This document shows, one piece after another, positions 37,090 through 46,009 of a stretch of DNA of 64,000 bases; the first letter of the stretch is position 1; each line of letters opens with the position of its first letter. The notes below the pieces were generated by a model. It ran no database searches, was not told the DNA's origin, and saw only the letters and a program-made list of their open reading frames with translations. The DNA comes from Pseudomonas sp. 7P_10.2_Bac1 (GTDB taxonomy: Bacteria > Pseudomonadota > Gammaproteobacteria > Pseudomonadales > Pseudomonadaceae): NCBI RefSeq assembly GCF_025465935.1, contig NZ_JANLNV010000058.1, positions 62,001 to 126,000 on the forward strand, written 5' to 3'. Made by a program: the position numbers and the translations under genes.

Positions 37090-38636
37090 GGTTGTGACTC
37101 GCTTACAGGCAGCGTGATGGGCTGCGGTTTAAGCGCAACGCGGCTGCCAGAGGCGGGCTGCGCCATGATCAGGGGCTCGACGGGAATGTTCAGGTGTTTT
37201 GGCACTGAGGCATCATCCAAAAAGGCATCTTGGTCCAGTTCTGCCGGGCTGCTGAGTGCCTGGCGGCTCGAGAACAGGTCGCGCCAGGGCAGGCGACAGA
37301 TATTGGCAAGCGCCGGTTCCAGGGCGTCGGCACGGCAGGCAAAGAGGAACAGATACAACTCGCCATTGACCAAGCAGGCGAAATCACCCAGTCGGCGCAG
37401 GCACATCTGGTTGAGCAATAGCTCTTGCTTCAGGCCGGGAGCGGGCTGGAACCTGAGCAGTTGATGCGGTACTTCGCCCGAGCTGTTCTGGTAGATGTGT
37501 TCTACCTGGGTGAAGAACGTATTGGGGCTCACCAGCCCGCGAATCGCCGGTGGTCGCTGACGTTCAAGTAACGTGGCGAAGTCGGTGCCCTGAGTGTGTT
37601 GCCAGCGTTGGCCCTGAATGCTTTCGATCAGGCTCAAAAACCGTGAGAGCAGGGTGCCGTCTGGGATGATCAGGTTGACTCCGCAAGCCAGAAGCAAGCG
37701 CTCGTCGCGATAACGCACGGCAGGTTCGAGCTCACGCACCACAATCTTCAAATCAGCACCGCACTGTTCACGCAGGTCGTGCAGTTGCTGAGCCAGATCC
37801 AGCAGTTGGTGGCTGCTGTCGATACCCACGATGACGGTGGCAGCCCTGGCAGATGCCGCTTCCTGGAGCAACGCCTGACGGTCATTGAACAGGTACCAAT
37901 GGTTGGACAGCGGCGGGCTGCCTTCCAGCACTGTGCGCTCTGCGAGGTAGACATGCTGATCGTCGGCCACTCGCGGCGTGGCATCGGCGACGGGTTCGGC
38001 AATCAAGGTCAGGGCATGGTTGCGCATGGCCAGCCTGAACTCGAGGCCAGCGCTCACGCCGGTGTCGTTGTGCCAGAAATGCAAGTGGTAGCGCGTTTCA
38101 CCGTTATGTCGATAGAGCCGACTCAAACCGGACAGTTGTTCATTGAGCTGCAGCAAATGGGTATGCAGCGATGAGGCTTCACCATGGGCGATCACCAGCA
38201 GCGTGACATTTCTTTGTCGTAGCCACGCACGCAGTTGCCCAAACCAGTGCTGTAAGCGTTTCGAGACATTGGTGTCAGCCCAACTGTTGGCCGGTAGCAC
38301 CAATAGAATCTGGCTGTTGGCTGCAATCTGTGCACGGTTGAGATCGCGGACAAGCGTGGCCAGCCCGGGCTCGATGCCCTTTTGCTCGATTTCGAAGAGC
38401 TTGAGTTTGTCAGGGCCGCGATCAGCGGGCATCTCGTCGATGACCGTTTGCACGGTGTCTGCACACACAATCAGTGTGGTCTGCGTGCTTGTGGGGAGGC
38501 TCTCCAGAAATTGACGGGCCAACAGTCTTGCATCACCAGGCTGGTTGGCCGTAACCCAATACAAGCCGCCAGTACGCAAAGCAATGTGTTGATCCAGTAA
38601 TCCGTGGATGCCGAGATTGATATATGGCAAACGCAA
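37086..38636 (-). CDS. bcsE: BcsE, c-di-GMP-binding GIL-domain protein
   Basis: This encodes 516 aa, a soluble protein with a degenerate RecA-like N-terminal part, a receiver-like middle and the C-terminal GIL (GGDEF I-site-like) domain. The c-di-GMP ligand motif RxGD is present as RLGD at 415-418, the position known for enterobacterial BcsE. BcsE maximises cellulose output by feeding c-di-GMP status to the synthase through BcsF and BcsRQ. It is the first gene of the operon, and the promoter should lie in the 500 bp upstream. Confidence 0.92.
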   Translation of the reverse strand: MRLPYINLGIHGLLDQHIALRTGGLYWVTANQPGDARLLARQFLESLPTSTQTTLIVCADTVQTVIDEMPADRGPDKLKLFEIEQKGIEPGLATLVRDLNRAQIAANSQILLVLPANSWADTNVSKRLQHWFGQLRAWLRQRNVTLLVIAHGEASSLHTHLLQLNEQLSGLSRLYRHNGETRYHLHFWHNDTGVSAGLEFRLAMRNHALTLIAEPVADATPRVADDQHVYLAERTVLEGSPPLSNHWYLFNDRQALLQEAASARAATVIVGIDSSHQLLDLAQQLHDLREQCGADLKIVVRELEPAVRYRDERLLLACGVNLIIPDGTLLSRFLSLIESIQGQRWQHTQGTDFATLLERQRPPAIRGLVSPNTFFTQVEHIYQNSSGEVPHQLLRFQPAPGLKQELLLNQMCLRRLGDFACLVNGELYLFLFACRADALEPALANICRLPWRDLFSSRQALSSPAELDQDAFLDDASVPKHLNIPVEPLIMAQPASGSRVALKPQPITLPVSESQP

Positions 38637-39153
38637 CGTTCTCTTCCAGGAGGTTCACGAGCGAATGGCGGAATTGTTATGTGATGCGCCATTCAATCGG
38701 TGCTTGCAGAGCGAACAGCGTCCGCTTCAAGCCTGAGTTTATTCAATGGCGTCAATCATGCTTGATTGGTCCTTCGCCGACGTGCTCCGTGTCGTGATGT
38801 GCAGGCTTGTTAACCTCACGTGTATCAGTCCTTTTCTACACACCAGACAGTTAATCAGGGTCAATTTTGGTGCGCGAATTTTCTTACACTTTGATGAAGT
38901 TAGTCCATGCGTAAAAGCAAAAAATGTCAAAAAATCAGCGATTTATTTTCTAGCGTCATTAAATTGACGAGGTTAGCGCTTCTATTTGCTCTTCTTGATC
39001 AAACGTTCGTTTACCGTCATGAGGCATCGTGCGGCTTTCTCAATGCCGGGTTGCGTGCTATTGCTTAAAGGGCTTCATCAAGGATGGAACCTTTTGCGCA
39101 GACTCGCCCTCAGAGTCTGAAACCTTCACCGAAACGTTAAACGAGGTGCAGAT
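38637..39153. other. 517-bp divergent intergenic region, bcs operon promoter region
   Basis: I see no gene here. The region is AT-rich between 38870 and 39010. It holds small dyads: CAATCA-TGCT-TGATTG at 38753-38768 and CGTCA-N6-TGACG near 38953-38970, which are candidate operators for the bcs operon or for the small gene on the other side. No -24/-12 element could be assigned with confidence. Confidence 0.5.
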
Positions 39154-39402
39154 ATGCCAGTCAAACACGATTTGTCTCAGGATCTGGGTTTCACTAAAGA
39201 GGCCCTCGCCACACTGAAAGACCAAGACCCGCATTTGGCCGCCCTGATTGTGAAATACACAGAGGCCGACCAAAAGGTCCTCGAAGCAGAAGCCCACAAT
39301 GCGCTCGGCGTGACGGATGAAGTATTGGTGGCTCTGAAAGAGAAACGCCTGAAAATCAAGGATGACATTGTGAGCCGCCTGGACGGCCAGGCACGTCACT
39401 GA
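39154..39402 (+). CDS. DUF465 (YdcH-like) small protein
   Basis: This encodes 82 aa, mostly alpha-helical, with the DUF465 pattern HLAALIVKYTEADQKVLEAE followed by LKEKRLKIKDDI. GAGGTG precedes the ATG. YdcH-type proteins are widespread small coiled-coil proteins of unknown function. It is divergent from the bcs operon and precedes the monooxygenase gene by 112 bp. Confidence 0.88.
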   Translation: MPVKHDLSQDLGFTKEALATLKDQDPHLAALIVKYTEADQKVLEAEAHNALGVTDEVLVALKEKRLKIKDDIVSRLDGQARH

Positions 39403-39514
39403 TACCTCGACGGTGTTCTTGGCAACTGCTCTTTTTTGCAAGGTGCAGGTGTTTATCCCGCCGTTGCCGTAGTAGGGTTGGCGTGTTCAAGAACACCACT
39501 TCCAGGAAGCTGAA

Positions 39515-39811
39515 ATGTCCAACATCATCAAAATCGTTGCCGTATTGCGTGCCAAGGCTGGTCATGAAAAGACCGTTAAAGAAGCACTGCTGGCGTGTGT
39601 GGAAGGTTCACGCAAAGAGGAGGGCTGCACGTTTTACGATCTGCACATCGATCGTGCCGATCCCCAGCGCTTTGTGTTTGTCGAAGGCTGGAAGGACCTG
39701 GCAGCCATCGAACATCACAAGACCACCCCGCACTATCTGGCGATGGGCAAGGCCGTAGGTGACCTGCTTGAGCATCGCGAAGTGTTGGTGCTGGACGAAT
39801 TGACTCTCTGA
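39515..39811 (+). CDS. Antibiotic biosynthesis monooxygenase (ABM) domain protein
   Basis: This encodes 98 aa, a single dimeric ferredoxin-like ABM/YgiN fold: IIKIVAVLRAKAGHEKTVKEAL, EEGCTFYDLHID, FVFVEGWKDLAAIEHH. AGGAAG precedes the ATG. Relatives oxidise quinols or similar small aromatics without cofactors; the substrate here is unknown. A strong terminator follows. Confidence 0.9.
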   Translation: MSNIIKIVAVLRAKAGHEKTVKEALLACVEGSRKEEGCTFYDLHIDRADPQRFVFVEGWKDLAAIEHHKTTPHYLAMGKAVGDLLEHREVLVLDELTL

Positions 39812-39818
39812 TGCATGA

Positions 39819-39845
39819 ACGGCGGCCTTGAAGGCCGCCGTTTTT
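39819..39845 (+). terminator. Rho-independent terminator after the ABM gene
   Basis: Stem ACGGCGGCCT (39819-39828) / AGGCCGCCGT (39832-39841) has a 3-nt loop and is followed by TTTTT. It lies between converging genes. Confidence 0.93.
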
Positions 39846-39856
39846 CAATGCTGCGT

Positions 39857-41629
39857 TTAAAAGCTCGCGGCATCCAGTTCAAACAATGATTCGCAGCCCG
39901 CGCGAATCGACTGTTCCAGACTCGCGGTACGAGGCAAAAGTCGGTTGAAATAAAATTTCGCCGTCGCCAGTTTTGCCGCATAAAAGTCCGGGTCATCGGG
40001 CATTGAGCGTTGCGCCACATCGGCCATGCGTGCCCACAGCCAAGCGTAAGCCACGTAGCCAAAGACCTGCAGATACTCGACCGAAGCCGCGCCGATTTCA
40101 TTGGGGTCGGCTTTTGCTCGCGCTTGCAGCCAGTCGCTCAGGTCTTCCAGCTGCTGTACGGCCTGCAACAATTGGCGGGCATACGGTTTGTCGGGTTGTT
40201 CGGCAAATTCACGCATTTGCGCAGTAAACAAACGCAGCGCCACGCCACCATTGGCAATCACTTTGCGACCCAGCAAATCCAGCGCCTGAATGCCATTGGT
40301 GCCTTCGTAAATTTGCGCAATGCGCACATCTCGTACCAATTGCTCCTGGCCCCATTCACGGATATAGCCATGGCCACCAAACACTTGTTGGCCAAGCACG
40401 CAACTGTCGAGCCCCGTGTCAGTGAAAAACGCCTTGGCCACCGGCGTCAGCAAGGCCACCAGAGCGCTGGCGTCCTGTTGCTCTTGTGGGTCGGTCGAGT
40501 ACTTGCTCAGGTCCAGTTGCTGTCCGACATAGCTGGCAAACGCGCGGCCGCCTTCGGTCATGGCTTTGATGCTCAGTAACATGCGCCGCACATCAGGGTG
40601 GACGATGATCGGGTCGGCCATTTTGTCGGGCGCCACCGCGCCGTTCGACGCTCGCCCTTGCAGGCGCTCGCGGGCGTAGGTGCGGGCATTCTGGTAAGAG
40701 GTTTCGGCACAGCCGATGCCCTGGATGCCGATGGATAGACGTTCGTAGTTCATCATGGTGAACATCGCCGCCAGCCCTTTGTTGGCTTCGCCGATCAGCC
40801 AGCCGCGGGCACCATCAAAGTTGATCACGCAGGTGGCGGACGCCTTGATGCCCATTTTGTGCTCGATCGAGCCGCAGCTCACCGCGTTCGCTTCAGCCAG
40901 AGAGCCGTCGTCATTGACCAGCACTTTGGGCACCAGAAACAACGATATGCCGCGCGGCCCGGCGGGGGCATCCGGCAGCTTGGCGAGTACCAGATGGACA
41001 ATGTTTTCAGTCAGGTCCTGGTCGCCGCCGGTGATGAATATCTTGCTGCCGCTAATACTGAAGCTGCCATCGGCCCGGGGTTCGGCACGGGTGCGGATAA
41101 TTCCCAGGTCGGTGCCTGAATGGGCTTCGGTCAGGCACATCGAGCCCGCCCAGCGACCTTCATACATCGGCGGCAGGTAGGTCGACTTCAGCGCCGGGCT
41201 GGCGTGAGCGTCGATAGCCAAGCAGGCACCCGAAGTCAGCGCCGAGTACAGGGCAAAGCTTGAGTTGGCGGCGTAGAGCATTTCTTCAAATTGCACGGCG
41301 AGCATTTTCGGCATGCCCAGGCCTCCGAACTCGGGATTGCCCGACAGGCCGACCCAGCCACCTTCTATATAAGTGTCATAAGCCGCCTTGAAGCCCTTGG
41401 GAGTACTGACCTTGCCCGCCTGCCAGCGCGCGCCTTCTTCGTCGCCGCTACGGTTTAGAGGCGCAATCAGTTGGCTGGTGACTTTGGCCGCCTCTTGAAG
41501 AATCGCGTCAGCAGTATCGGCATCGACGTGGTCAGCCAGGCCGGGCAGGCGCGCCCACAGCGTTGGCGCGTCAAAGACTTCGTGCAGCACAAAACGCATG
41601 TCACGCAGTGGCGCATTGAATTCAGGCAT
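39857..41629 (-). CDS. Acyl-CoA dehydrogenase with C-terminal ACAD extension (DmdC-like)
   Basis: This encodes 590 aa, longer than classical acyl-CoA dehydrogenases (about 390) because of an extra C-terminal domain, as in the DmdC/FadE5-like group. Flavin and substrate segments are visible: MCLTEAHSGTDLG, FITGGDQD and QIYEGTNGIQALDLLGRK. It oxidises an acyl-CoA at the alpha-beta position. Known DmdC relatives act on methylmercaptopropionyl-CoA, but many act on ordinary chains, so substrate stays open. The acyl-CoA ligase gene lies 65 bp upstream on the same strand, separated by a small palindrome. Confidence 0.93.
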   Translation of the reverse strand: MPEFNAPLRDMRFVLHEVFDAPTLWARLPGLADHVDADTADAILQEAAKVTSQLIAPLNRSGDEEGARWQAGKVSTPKGFKAAYDTYIEGGWVGLSGNPEFGGLGMPKMLAVQFEEMLYAANSSFALYSALTSGACLAIDAHASPALKSTYLPPMYEGRWAGSMCLTEAHSGTDLGIIRTRAEPRADGSFSISGSKIFITGGDQDLTENIVHLVLAKLPDAPAGPRGISLFLVPKVLVNDDGSLAEANAVSCGSIEHKMGIKASATCVINFDGARGWLIGEANKGLAAMFTMMNYERLSIGIQGIGCAETSYQNARTYARERLQGRASNGAVAPDKMADPIIVHPDVRRMLLSIKAMTEGGRAFASYVGQQLDLSKYSTDPQEQQDASALVALLTPVAKAFFTDTGLDSCVLGQQVFGGHGYIREWGQEQLVRDVRIAQIYEGTNGIQALDLLGRKVIANGGVALRLFTAQMREFAEQPDKPYARQLLQAVQQLEDLSDWLQARAKADPNEIGAASVEYLQVFGYVAYAWLWARMADVAQRSMPDDPDFYAAKLATAKFYFNRLLPRTASLEQSIRAGCESLFELDAASF

Positions 41630-41650
41630 TACAAAACCTCGTAAAAATCA

Positions 41651-41676
41651 AAAGATCACGAGCCTGGCTCGCTTCA
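41651..41676. repeat. Short REP-like remnant between the ligase and dehydrogenase genes
   Basis: AAAGATCACGAGCC-T-GGCTCG carries one AAAGATC half and a CGAGCC/GGCTCG stem (41659-41671), a partial copy of the pseudomonad palindrome seen at 3971, 5727 and 24745. Confidence 0.5.
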
Positions 41677-41694
41677 CAAAACACTGAGGGGGGG

Positions 41695-43326
41695 TTACAG
41701 GGCTTTGGCCATGTCACGCAGCACGTATTTCTGGACTTTGCCGGTGGAGGTCTTGGGCAACTGGGTGAAGATCACCGTACGCGGCACTTTGAACCCGGCC
41801 AGATGCTCGCGGCAAAAGGTCATGATGTCGGTGTCGCGAACTTGCTGATGATCGGCCTTCAGCGTGATGAAGGCGCAGGGTGTTTCGCCCCATTTTTCAT
41901 CCGGGCGAGCGACCACGGCGGCCTCCATGACGCCAGGATGGCGATACAGCACGCCTTCGACTTCGATGGTGGAGATGTTCTCGCCGCCGGAAATAATGAT
42001 GTCTTTGAGGCGGTCGCGAATTTCCACATAACCGTCCGGGTGGCAAACGGCCAGATCGCCGGTGTGAAACCAGCCACCCTCGAAGGCTTCGGCGGTGGCG
42101 CTAGGGTTTTTCAGGTAACCCTTCATCACCGTGTTGCCGCGCATGAAAATCTCACCCATGGTTTCCCCGTCACGCGGGGTGGGTTCGAGGGTTTTTGGAT
42201 TGGCCACCATTACGCCTTCCAGCGTGGGGTAGCGCACGCCTTGGCGGGATTTGATCTGGGCGCGTTCGGCCAGAGGCTGTTCGTCCCATTTGTCATGCCA
42301 GGCGCAGATGGTCACCGGGCCATAGACTTCGGTCAGGCCGTAGACGTGGGTGACCTTGATACCCATTTCTTCCACTGCGCCGATCACTTTGGCCGGTGGT
42401 GCCGCGCCGGCGACCATGGCGTTGACCGGGTGATCGATAGCGGCCTTGGCCGATTCCGGCATATTGACTAGCGCGTTCAGCACAATGGGCGCGCCGCACA
42501 AGTGAGTGACCTGATGTTCACGAATCAGGTTGAGGATTTTTTGTGGGTCGACCCGACGCAGGAACACATGCACACCGGCCAATGCGGTGATGATCCACGG
42601 GTAGCACCAGCCGTTGCAGTGGAACATCGGCAAGGTCCATAGGTACACCGGGTGGTTGCCCACGGCCCAGACCATCTGGTTGCCGAGTGAGTTGAGGTAG
42701 GCGCCGCGATGGTGATACACCACGCCCTTGGGATTGCCGGTAGTCCCCGAGGTGTAGTTCAAGGCAATGGCTTGCCATTCATCCGTAGGCCATTGCCACT
42801 CATAGTCCGGGTCGCCTTCTGCGAGCACCGCTTCGTAATCCAGTGTGCTGACAGCCTGGCCTTCACCGTACTCGGGGTCATCCACGTCGATAATCAATGG
42901 CGGATGATCGAGCATGGCCACTGCTGCGTGGATCACTTCATGGAATTCGCGGTCGGCAATCAGTACCTTGGCTTCGCCGTGGGCGAGCATGAAGGCAATA
43001 GCCTCGGCATCCAGACGTACGTTGAGGGCGTTCAGCACGGCCCCAATCATGGGCACTGCAAAATGCACCTCCAGCATCGCGGGGATATTGGGCAGCATCA
43101 CTGCGACGGTATCGTTCTTGCCAATCCCGCGTCCGGCCAGCGCGCAGGCCAAACGGCGGCAGCGGCTGTAGGTCTGTGCCCACGTGCGGCGGATGGAGCC
43201 GTGGATCACGGCAGGGTAGTCGGGATAGACGCTGGCGGTACGCTCGATGAAACTCAGTGGCGACAGGGCAATATGGTTGACGGCAGTAGGCTCAAGGCCC
43301 TGCTCAAAAATCGACATGATGGTCAT
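41695..43326 (-). CDS. AMP-dependent acyl-CoA synthetase (DmdB-like)
   Basis: This encodes 543 aa of the ANL superfamily. Motifs: YTSGTTGNPKG (P-loop), VYGLTEVYGP, GDLAVCHPDGYVEIRDR with the hinge, and the C-terminal catalytic Lys in PKTSTGKVQK. It activates a carboxylic acid to its CoA thioester through an acyl-adenylate. The group includes medium-chain and methylmercaptopropionate-CoA ligases. It is cotranscribed with the acyl-CoA dehydrogenase and divergent from a PAS kinase/regulator pair, which probably controls the two genes. Confidence 0.93.
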   Translation of the reverse strand: MTIMSIFEQGLEPTAVNHIALSPLSFIERTASVYPDYPAVIHGSIRRTWAQTYSRCRRLACALAGRGIGKNDTVAVMLPNIPAMLEVHFAVPMIGAVLNALNVRLDAEAIAFMLAHGEAKVLIADREFHEVIHAAVAMLDHPPLIIDVDDPEYGEGQAVSTLDYEAVLAEGDPDYEWQWPTDEWQAIALNYTSGTTGNPKGVVYHHRGAYLNSLGNQMVWAVGNHPVYLWTLPMFHCNGWCYPWIITALAGVHVFLRRVDPQKILNLIREHQVTHLCGAPIVLNALVNMPESAKAAIDHPVNAMVAGAAPPAKVIGAVEEMGIKVTHVYGLTEVYGPVTICAWHDKWDEQPLAERAQIKSRQGVRYPTLEGVMVANPKTLEPTPRDGETMGEIFMRGNTVMKGYLKNPSATAEAFEGGWFHTGDLAVCHPDGYVEIRDRLKDIIISGGENISTIEVEGVLYRHPGVMEAAVVARPDEKWGETPCAFITLKADHQQVRDTDIMTFCREHLAGFKVPRTVIFTQLPKTSTGKVQKYVLRDMAKAL

Positions 43327-43495
43327 TCCGGTGGCTGATTGTTAGCTCTAATGGCTGCCCACGTGCTGCTGATCGTTCGGGGCAGTTTTATGTCCGGTCT
43401 GAGTTATAGCTCAGTTTGTATTTGATATGGAAGTAATACCTAAGCAATATGGTAATTGTTCTATATCCATTCGCTTTTTGACTGCTGGATTACCC

Positions 43496-45307
43496 ATGCT
43501 CGTTTCGTTACTCAGCTTAGACCCGCAACCGTCGGTGGTGCTTGACGCTCATGGGCTGCCGTTGACGGCCAATCCGGCCATGACCCGGTTGTTGGCGGAC
43601 CAGCCGTTGGACCAGGTGCGCAGGTGGATGCCGAGCAACTTGGAAGAGCTGGTTCGCGCTTGCCTGGAACAAGGACGGGCCATCGAGCAGGTCGAAGCGC
43701 AGTGCAATCAGCACGTATGGCTATGGACACTGATACCGGTCCCTGAACAGCACTGTGTGGTGGTTCGAGGGCGCGAAGCGAGCGCCGAGTTGCTGGCCGG
43801 CCGTGAAGCCGCCAAGGCTCGGCGTCTTTATCGGCTGATTACCGAAAACACTACCGACCTGATCTCGCGCCATACGCCAGACGGTCGCTTTCTGGATGCC
43901 TCACCGGCTTCCTGGACTTTGCTGGGCTACTGGCCTGAGCAACTGCGCGGCAGCCGCGCGCAGCGTTTGTTTCATTCGCATGATATGGCCCAGGTGTTGC
44001 GCCAGGCGGGCGATGCGCTGGAGTTGGACGGCTATCACACCATGACTTACCGTATTCGCCATCACGCCGGGCATTACTTGTGGTTTGAAACTGCCAGCCG
44101 GGCGATTCGCGAAACCTATACCGGCGCGGTGGTCGAGGTGGTCAGCGTGTCGCGTGACATTACCGCGCGCATTCAGGCTGAGGAGAACAAACGACGACTG
44201 GCCGAAGTCGTCGAGGTCAATCCAGATCCCGTGCTGTTTATCGATCCGGCTGGCGGGGTGTCGTACCTCAACCCGGCGGCGCGTCGAATCCTCGGCTTGG
44301 GGGCGAGGGGGCAGGCACCTCGATTGGCGGAGGTTTTAAGTCAGCATGACCTGGAGCAATTGCAATCCAAAGGCTGGAGCAGCGCCGAAGAACACGGTTT
44401 ATGGAGCAGCGAAACGCGCTTGCAGCCGCTGAATGGCGACATGTCCGTGCCTGTTTCATTGTTGCTGCTGGCACATCGTTCAACGTCTGGTGAGCGGTAT
44501 TTCTCGCTGGTGGCCCGTGATATGCGTGAGCGCGAACTGCGTGAAGCTCAGCAGCGTCACCATCAAGACGAAATGGCCCACACCGCGCGGCTGGTGACCC
44601 TGGGGGAATTGGCGTCGGGAATCGCCCATGAAATCAATCAGCCGCTGGCCGCCGTGATGAATTACGCCAATGCCAGCCAGCGTTATCTGCAAAACCTCGA
44701 ACACATGCCCGATGCTGCCTCCCGCGTGGCGCAGGGTCTGGAGCGGATCACCCTGCATGCCAACCATGCCTCGCAGGTGATCAAGCGTCTACGCGGTTTT
44801 CTGCGCAAGGGCCGACGCACCTTGCAGGCACTGGATGTGAGCGAGGTCATCCGGCAGGCGGTCAACCTCTGTGCTTGGGAGGCCCGCGAGCGGCTGGTGA
44901 CGATTGAGCAGCATCTGCCACCGATTCTGCCGTTGGTGTATGCCGACCGGGTTTTGCTGGAGCAGGTATTGCTCAACCTGTTGCGCAATGCGATAGACGC
45001 CAATTGTGAGCAACAGCCGGGGCAGCCCTCATCCATCAGCCTGAGCGTGCAAACTGTGAGCGCGGGTTGGCTGAATGTCAGTGTCCAAGACCAGGGCCCG
45101 GGTGTGACCGCCGAGCAGCTTGAGCTCCTGTTTACACCGTTTTATACGAGCAAGGCTGATGGGCTTGGGCTGGGTTTGTCGATGAGCCGCAGTATCATCG
45201 AGGGCTTTGGCGGTGAGCTCAATGTTGAGCCGCAAAGCCAAGGGTTGCGAATGTGCTGTAGTCTGCCGTTGATGATGACAACCCAACAACAAGAAGAGAG
45301 CCATTAG
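43496..45307 (+). CDS. PAS-domain sensor histidine kinase
   Basis: This encodes 603 aa from the ATG at 43496; a frame from 43427 would add 23 residues that look like promoter sequence. No membrane helices are seen, so it is a cytoplasmic sensor. Two PAS domains are visible (about 100-230 with YRLITENTTDLISRHTPDG, and about 235-350). The H-box is GIAHEINQPLAAVMNYA with H378, followed by an HATPase domain (NLLRNAIDAN, GLGLGLSMSRSIIEGFGG). The FixL/DctB-like HEINQPL type is typical of kinases paired with FixJ-like regulators. The regulator starts 3 bp downstream. Confidence 0.92.
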   Translation: MLVSLLSLDPQPSVVLDAHGLPLTANPAMTRLLADQPLDQVRRWMPSNLEELVRACLEQGRAIEQVEAQCNQHVWLWTLIPVPEQHCVVVRGREASAELLAGREAAKARRLYRLITENTTDLISRHTPDGRFLDASPASWTLLGYWPEQLRGSRAQRLFHSHDMAQVLRQAGDALELDGYHTMTYRIRHHAGHYLWFETASRAIRETYTGAVVEVVSVSRDITARIQAEENKRRLAEVVEVNPDPVLFIDPAGGVSYLNPAARRILGLGARGQAPRLAEVLSQHDLEQLQSKGWSSAEEHGLWSSETRLQPLNGDMSVPVSLLLLAHRSTSGERYFSLVARDMRERELREAQQRHHQDEMAHTARLVTLGELASGIAHEINQPLAAVMNYANASQRYLQNLEHMPDAASRVAQGLERITLHANHASQVIKRLRGFLRKGRRTLQALDVSEVIRQAVNLCAWEARERLVTIEQHLPPILPLVYADRVLLEQVLLNLLRNAIDANCEQQPGQPSSISLSVQTVSAGWLNVSVQDQGPGVTAEQLELLFTPFYTSKADGLGLGLSMSRSIIEGFGGELNVEPQSQGLRMCCSLPLMMTTQQQEESH

Positions 45308-45310
45308 TCC

Positions 45311-45955
45311 ATGACATCCCCGGATCAACAGGTGGTCTATGTCGTCGATGACGATCAGGGCATGCTCGACTCGACGGTCTGGCTGCTGGAGTCGGTCGGT
45401 TTGAATGCGCTGCCATTCACCAGCGGCCAGGCTTTTTTGCAAGCCCTGGACCCAACACGCAGCGCTTGTGTGGTGCTCGACATCCGCATGCCCGCCATGG
45501 GCGGGCTGAATGTGCAGCAGGCGTTGCAGGAGCGTGGCATCACAATGCCGGTGATTTTTGTCAGTGGTCACGCCGATGTGCCGATTGTGGTTCGCGCTTT
45601 CAAGGCGGGCGCCCATGACTTTATCGAAAAGCCGTACAACCAGCAGTTACTGCTCGACAGCGTTCAGCAGGCCTTGAGCGGTGGGAATGCACGGCAAACT
45701 GCCAGCCAGGAACTGACCGAACTGCAAGCGCGCCTGCAAAGCCTTACTCCACGCGAGCGTGATGTGTTCCTCCCGCTGGTGCAGGGCTATACCACCCGCG
45801 AAATTGCCGAGCAGCTAGAGGTCAGTGCGAAAACCATTGATCTGTACCGCGCGCGGGTCATGAAACGCATGCAGGCCGAGCACTTGCCGGACCTGGTGGG
45901 CATGGCGATAGCGGCGGGGCTGGTTGATCCGCTCAAGCTGCGGGCCAGGCTGTAA
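45311..45955 (+). CDS. FixJ/LuxR-type response regulator
   Basis: This encodes 214 aa. The receiver has acidic D12-D14 (VVDDDQ), phospho-acceptor D57 (VVLDIRMP) and K107 (IEKPY). The C-terminal LuxR-type helix-turn-helix is TPRERDVFLPLVQGYTTREI with SAKTIDLYRARVMKRM. It lies 3 bp after the kinase gene as its cognate partner. Position divergent from the acyl-CoA ligase/dehydrogenase genes suggests it activates them in response to a carboxylate or redox signal (inference). Confidence 0.93.
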   Translation: MTSPDQQVVYVVDDDQGMLDSTVWLLESVGLNALPFTSGQAFLQALDPTRSACVVLDIRMPAMGGLNVQQALQERGITMPVIFVSGHADVPIVVRAFKAGAHDFIEKPYNQQLLLDSVQQALSGGNARQTASQELTELQARLQSLTPRERDVFLPLVQGYTTREIAEQLEVSAKTIDLYRARVMKRMQAEHLPDLVGMAIAAGLVDPLKLRARL

Positions 45956-45962
45956 ACCTTGG

Positions 45963-45997
45963 CTTGCGATCTTTTTAGAACATCAAAAAATCGCAAG
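45963..45997. terminator. Bidirectional terminator-like REP variant
   Basis: CTTGCGAT (45963-45970) pairs with ATCGCAAG (45990-45997), with T- and A-rich tracts inside, followed by GGCTCGCTCTTAC. It lies between the converging response regulator and Na/Pi transporter genes and resembles the other AAAGATC palindromes. Confidence 0.6.
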
Positions 45998-46009
45998 ACA
46001 GGCTCGCTC

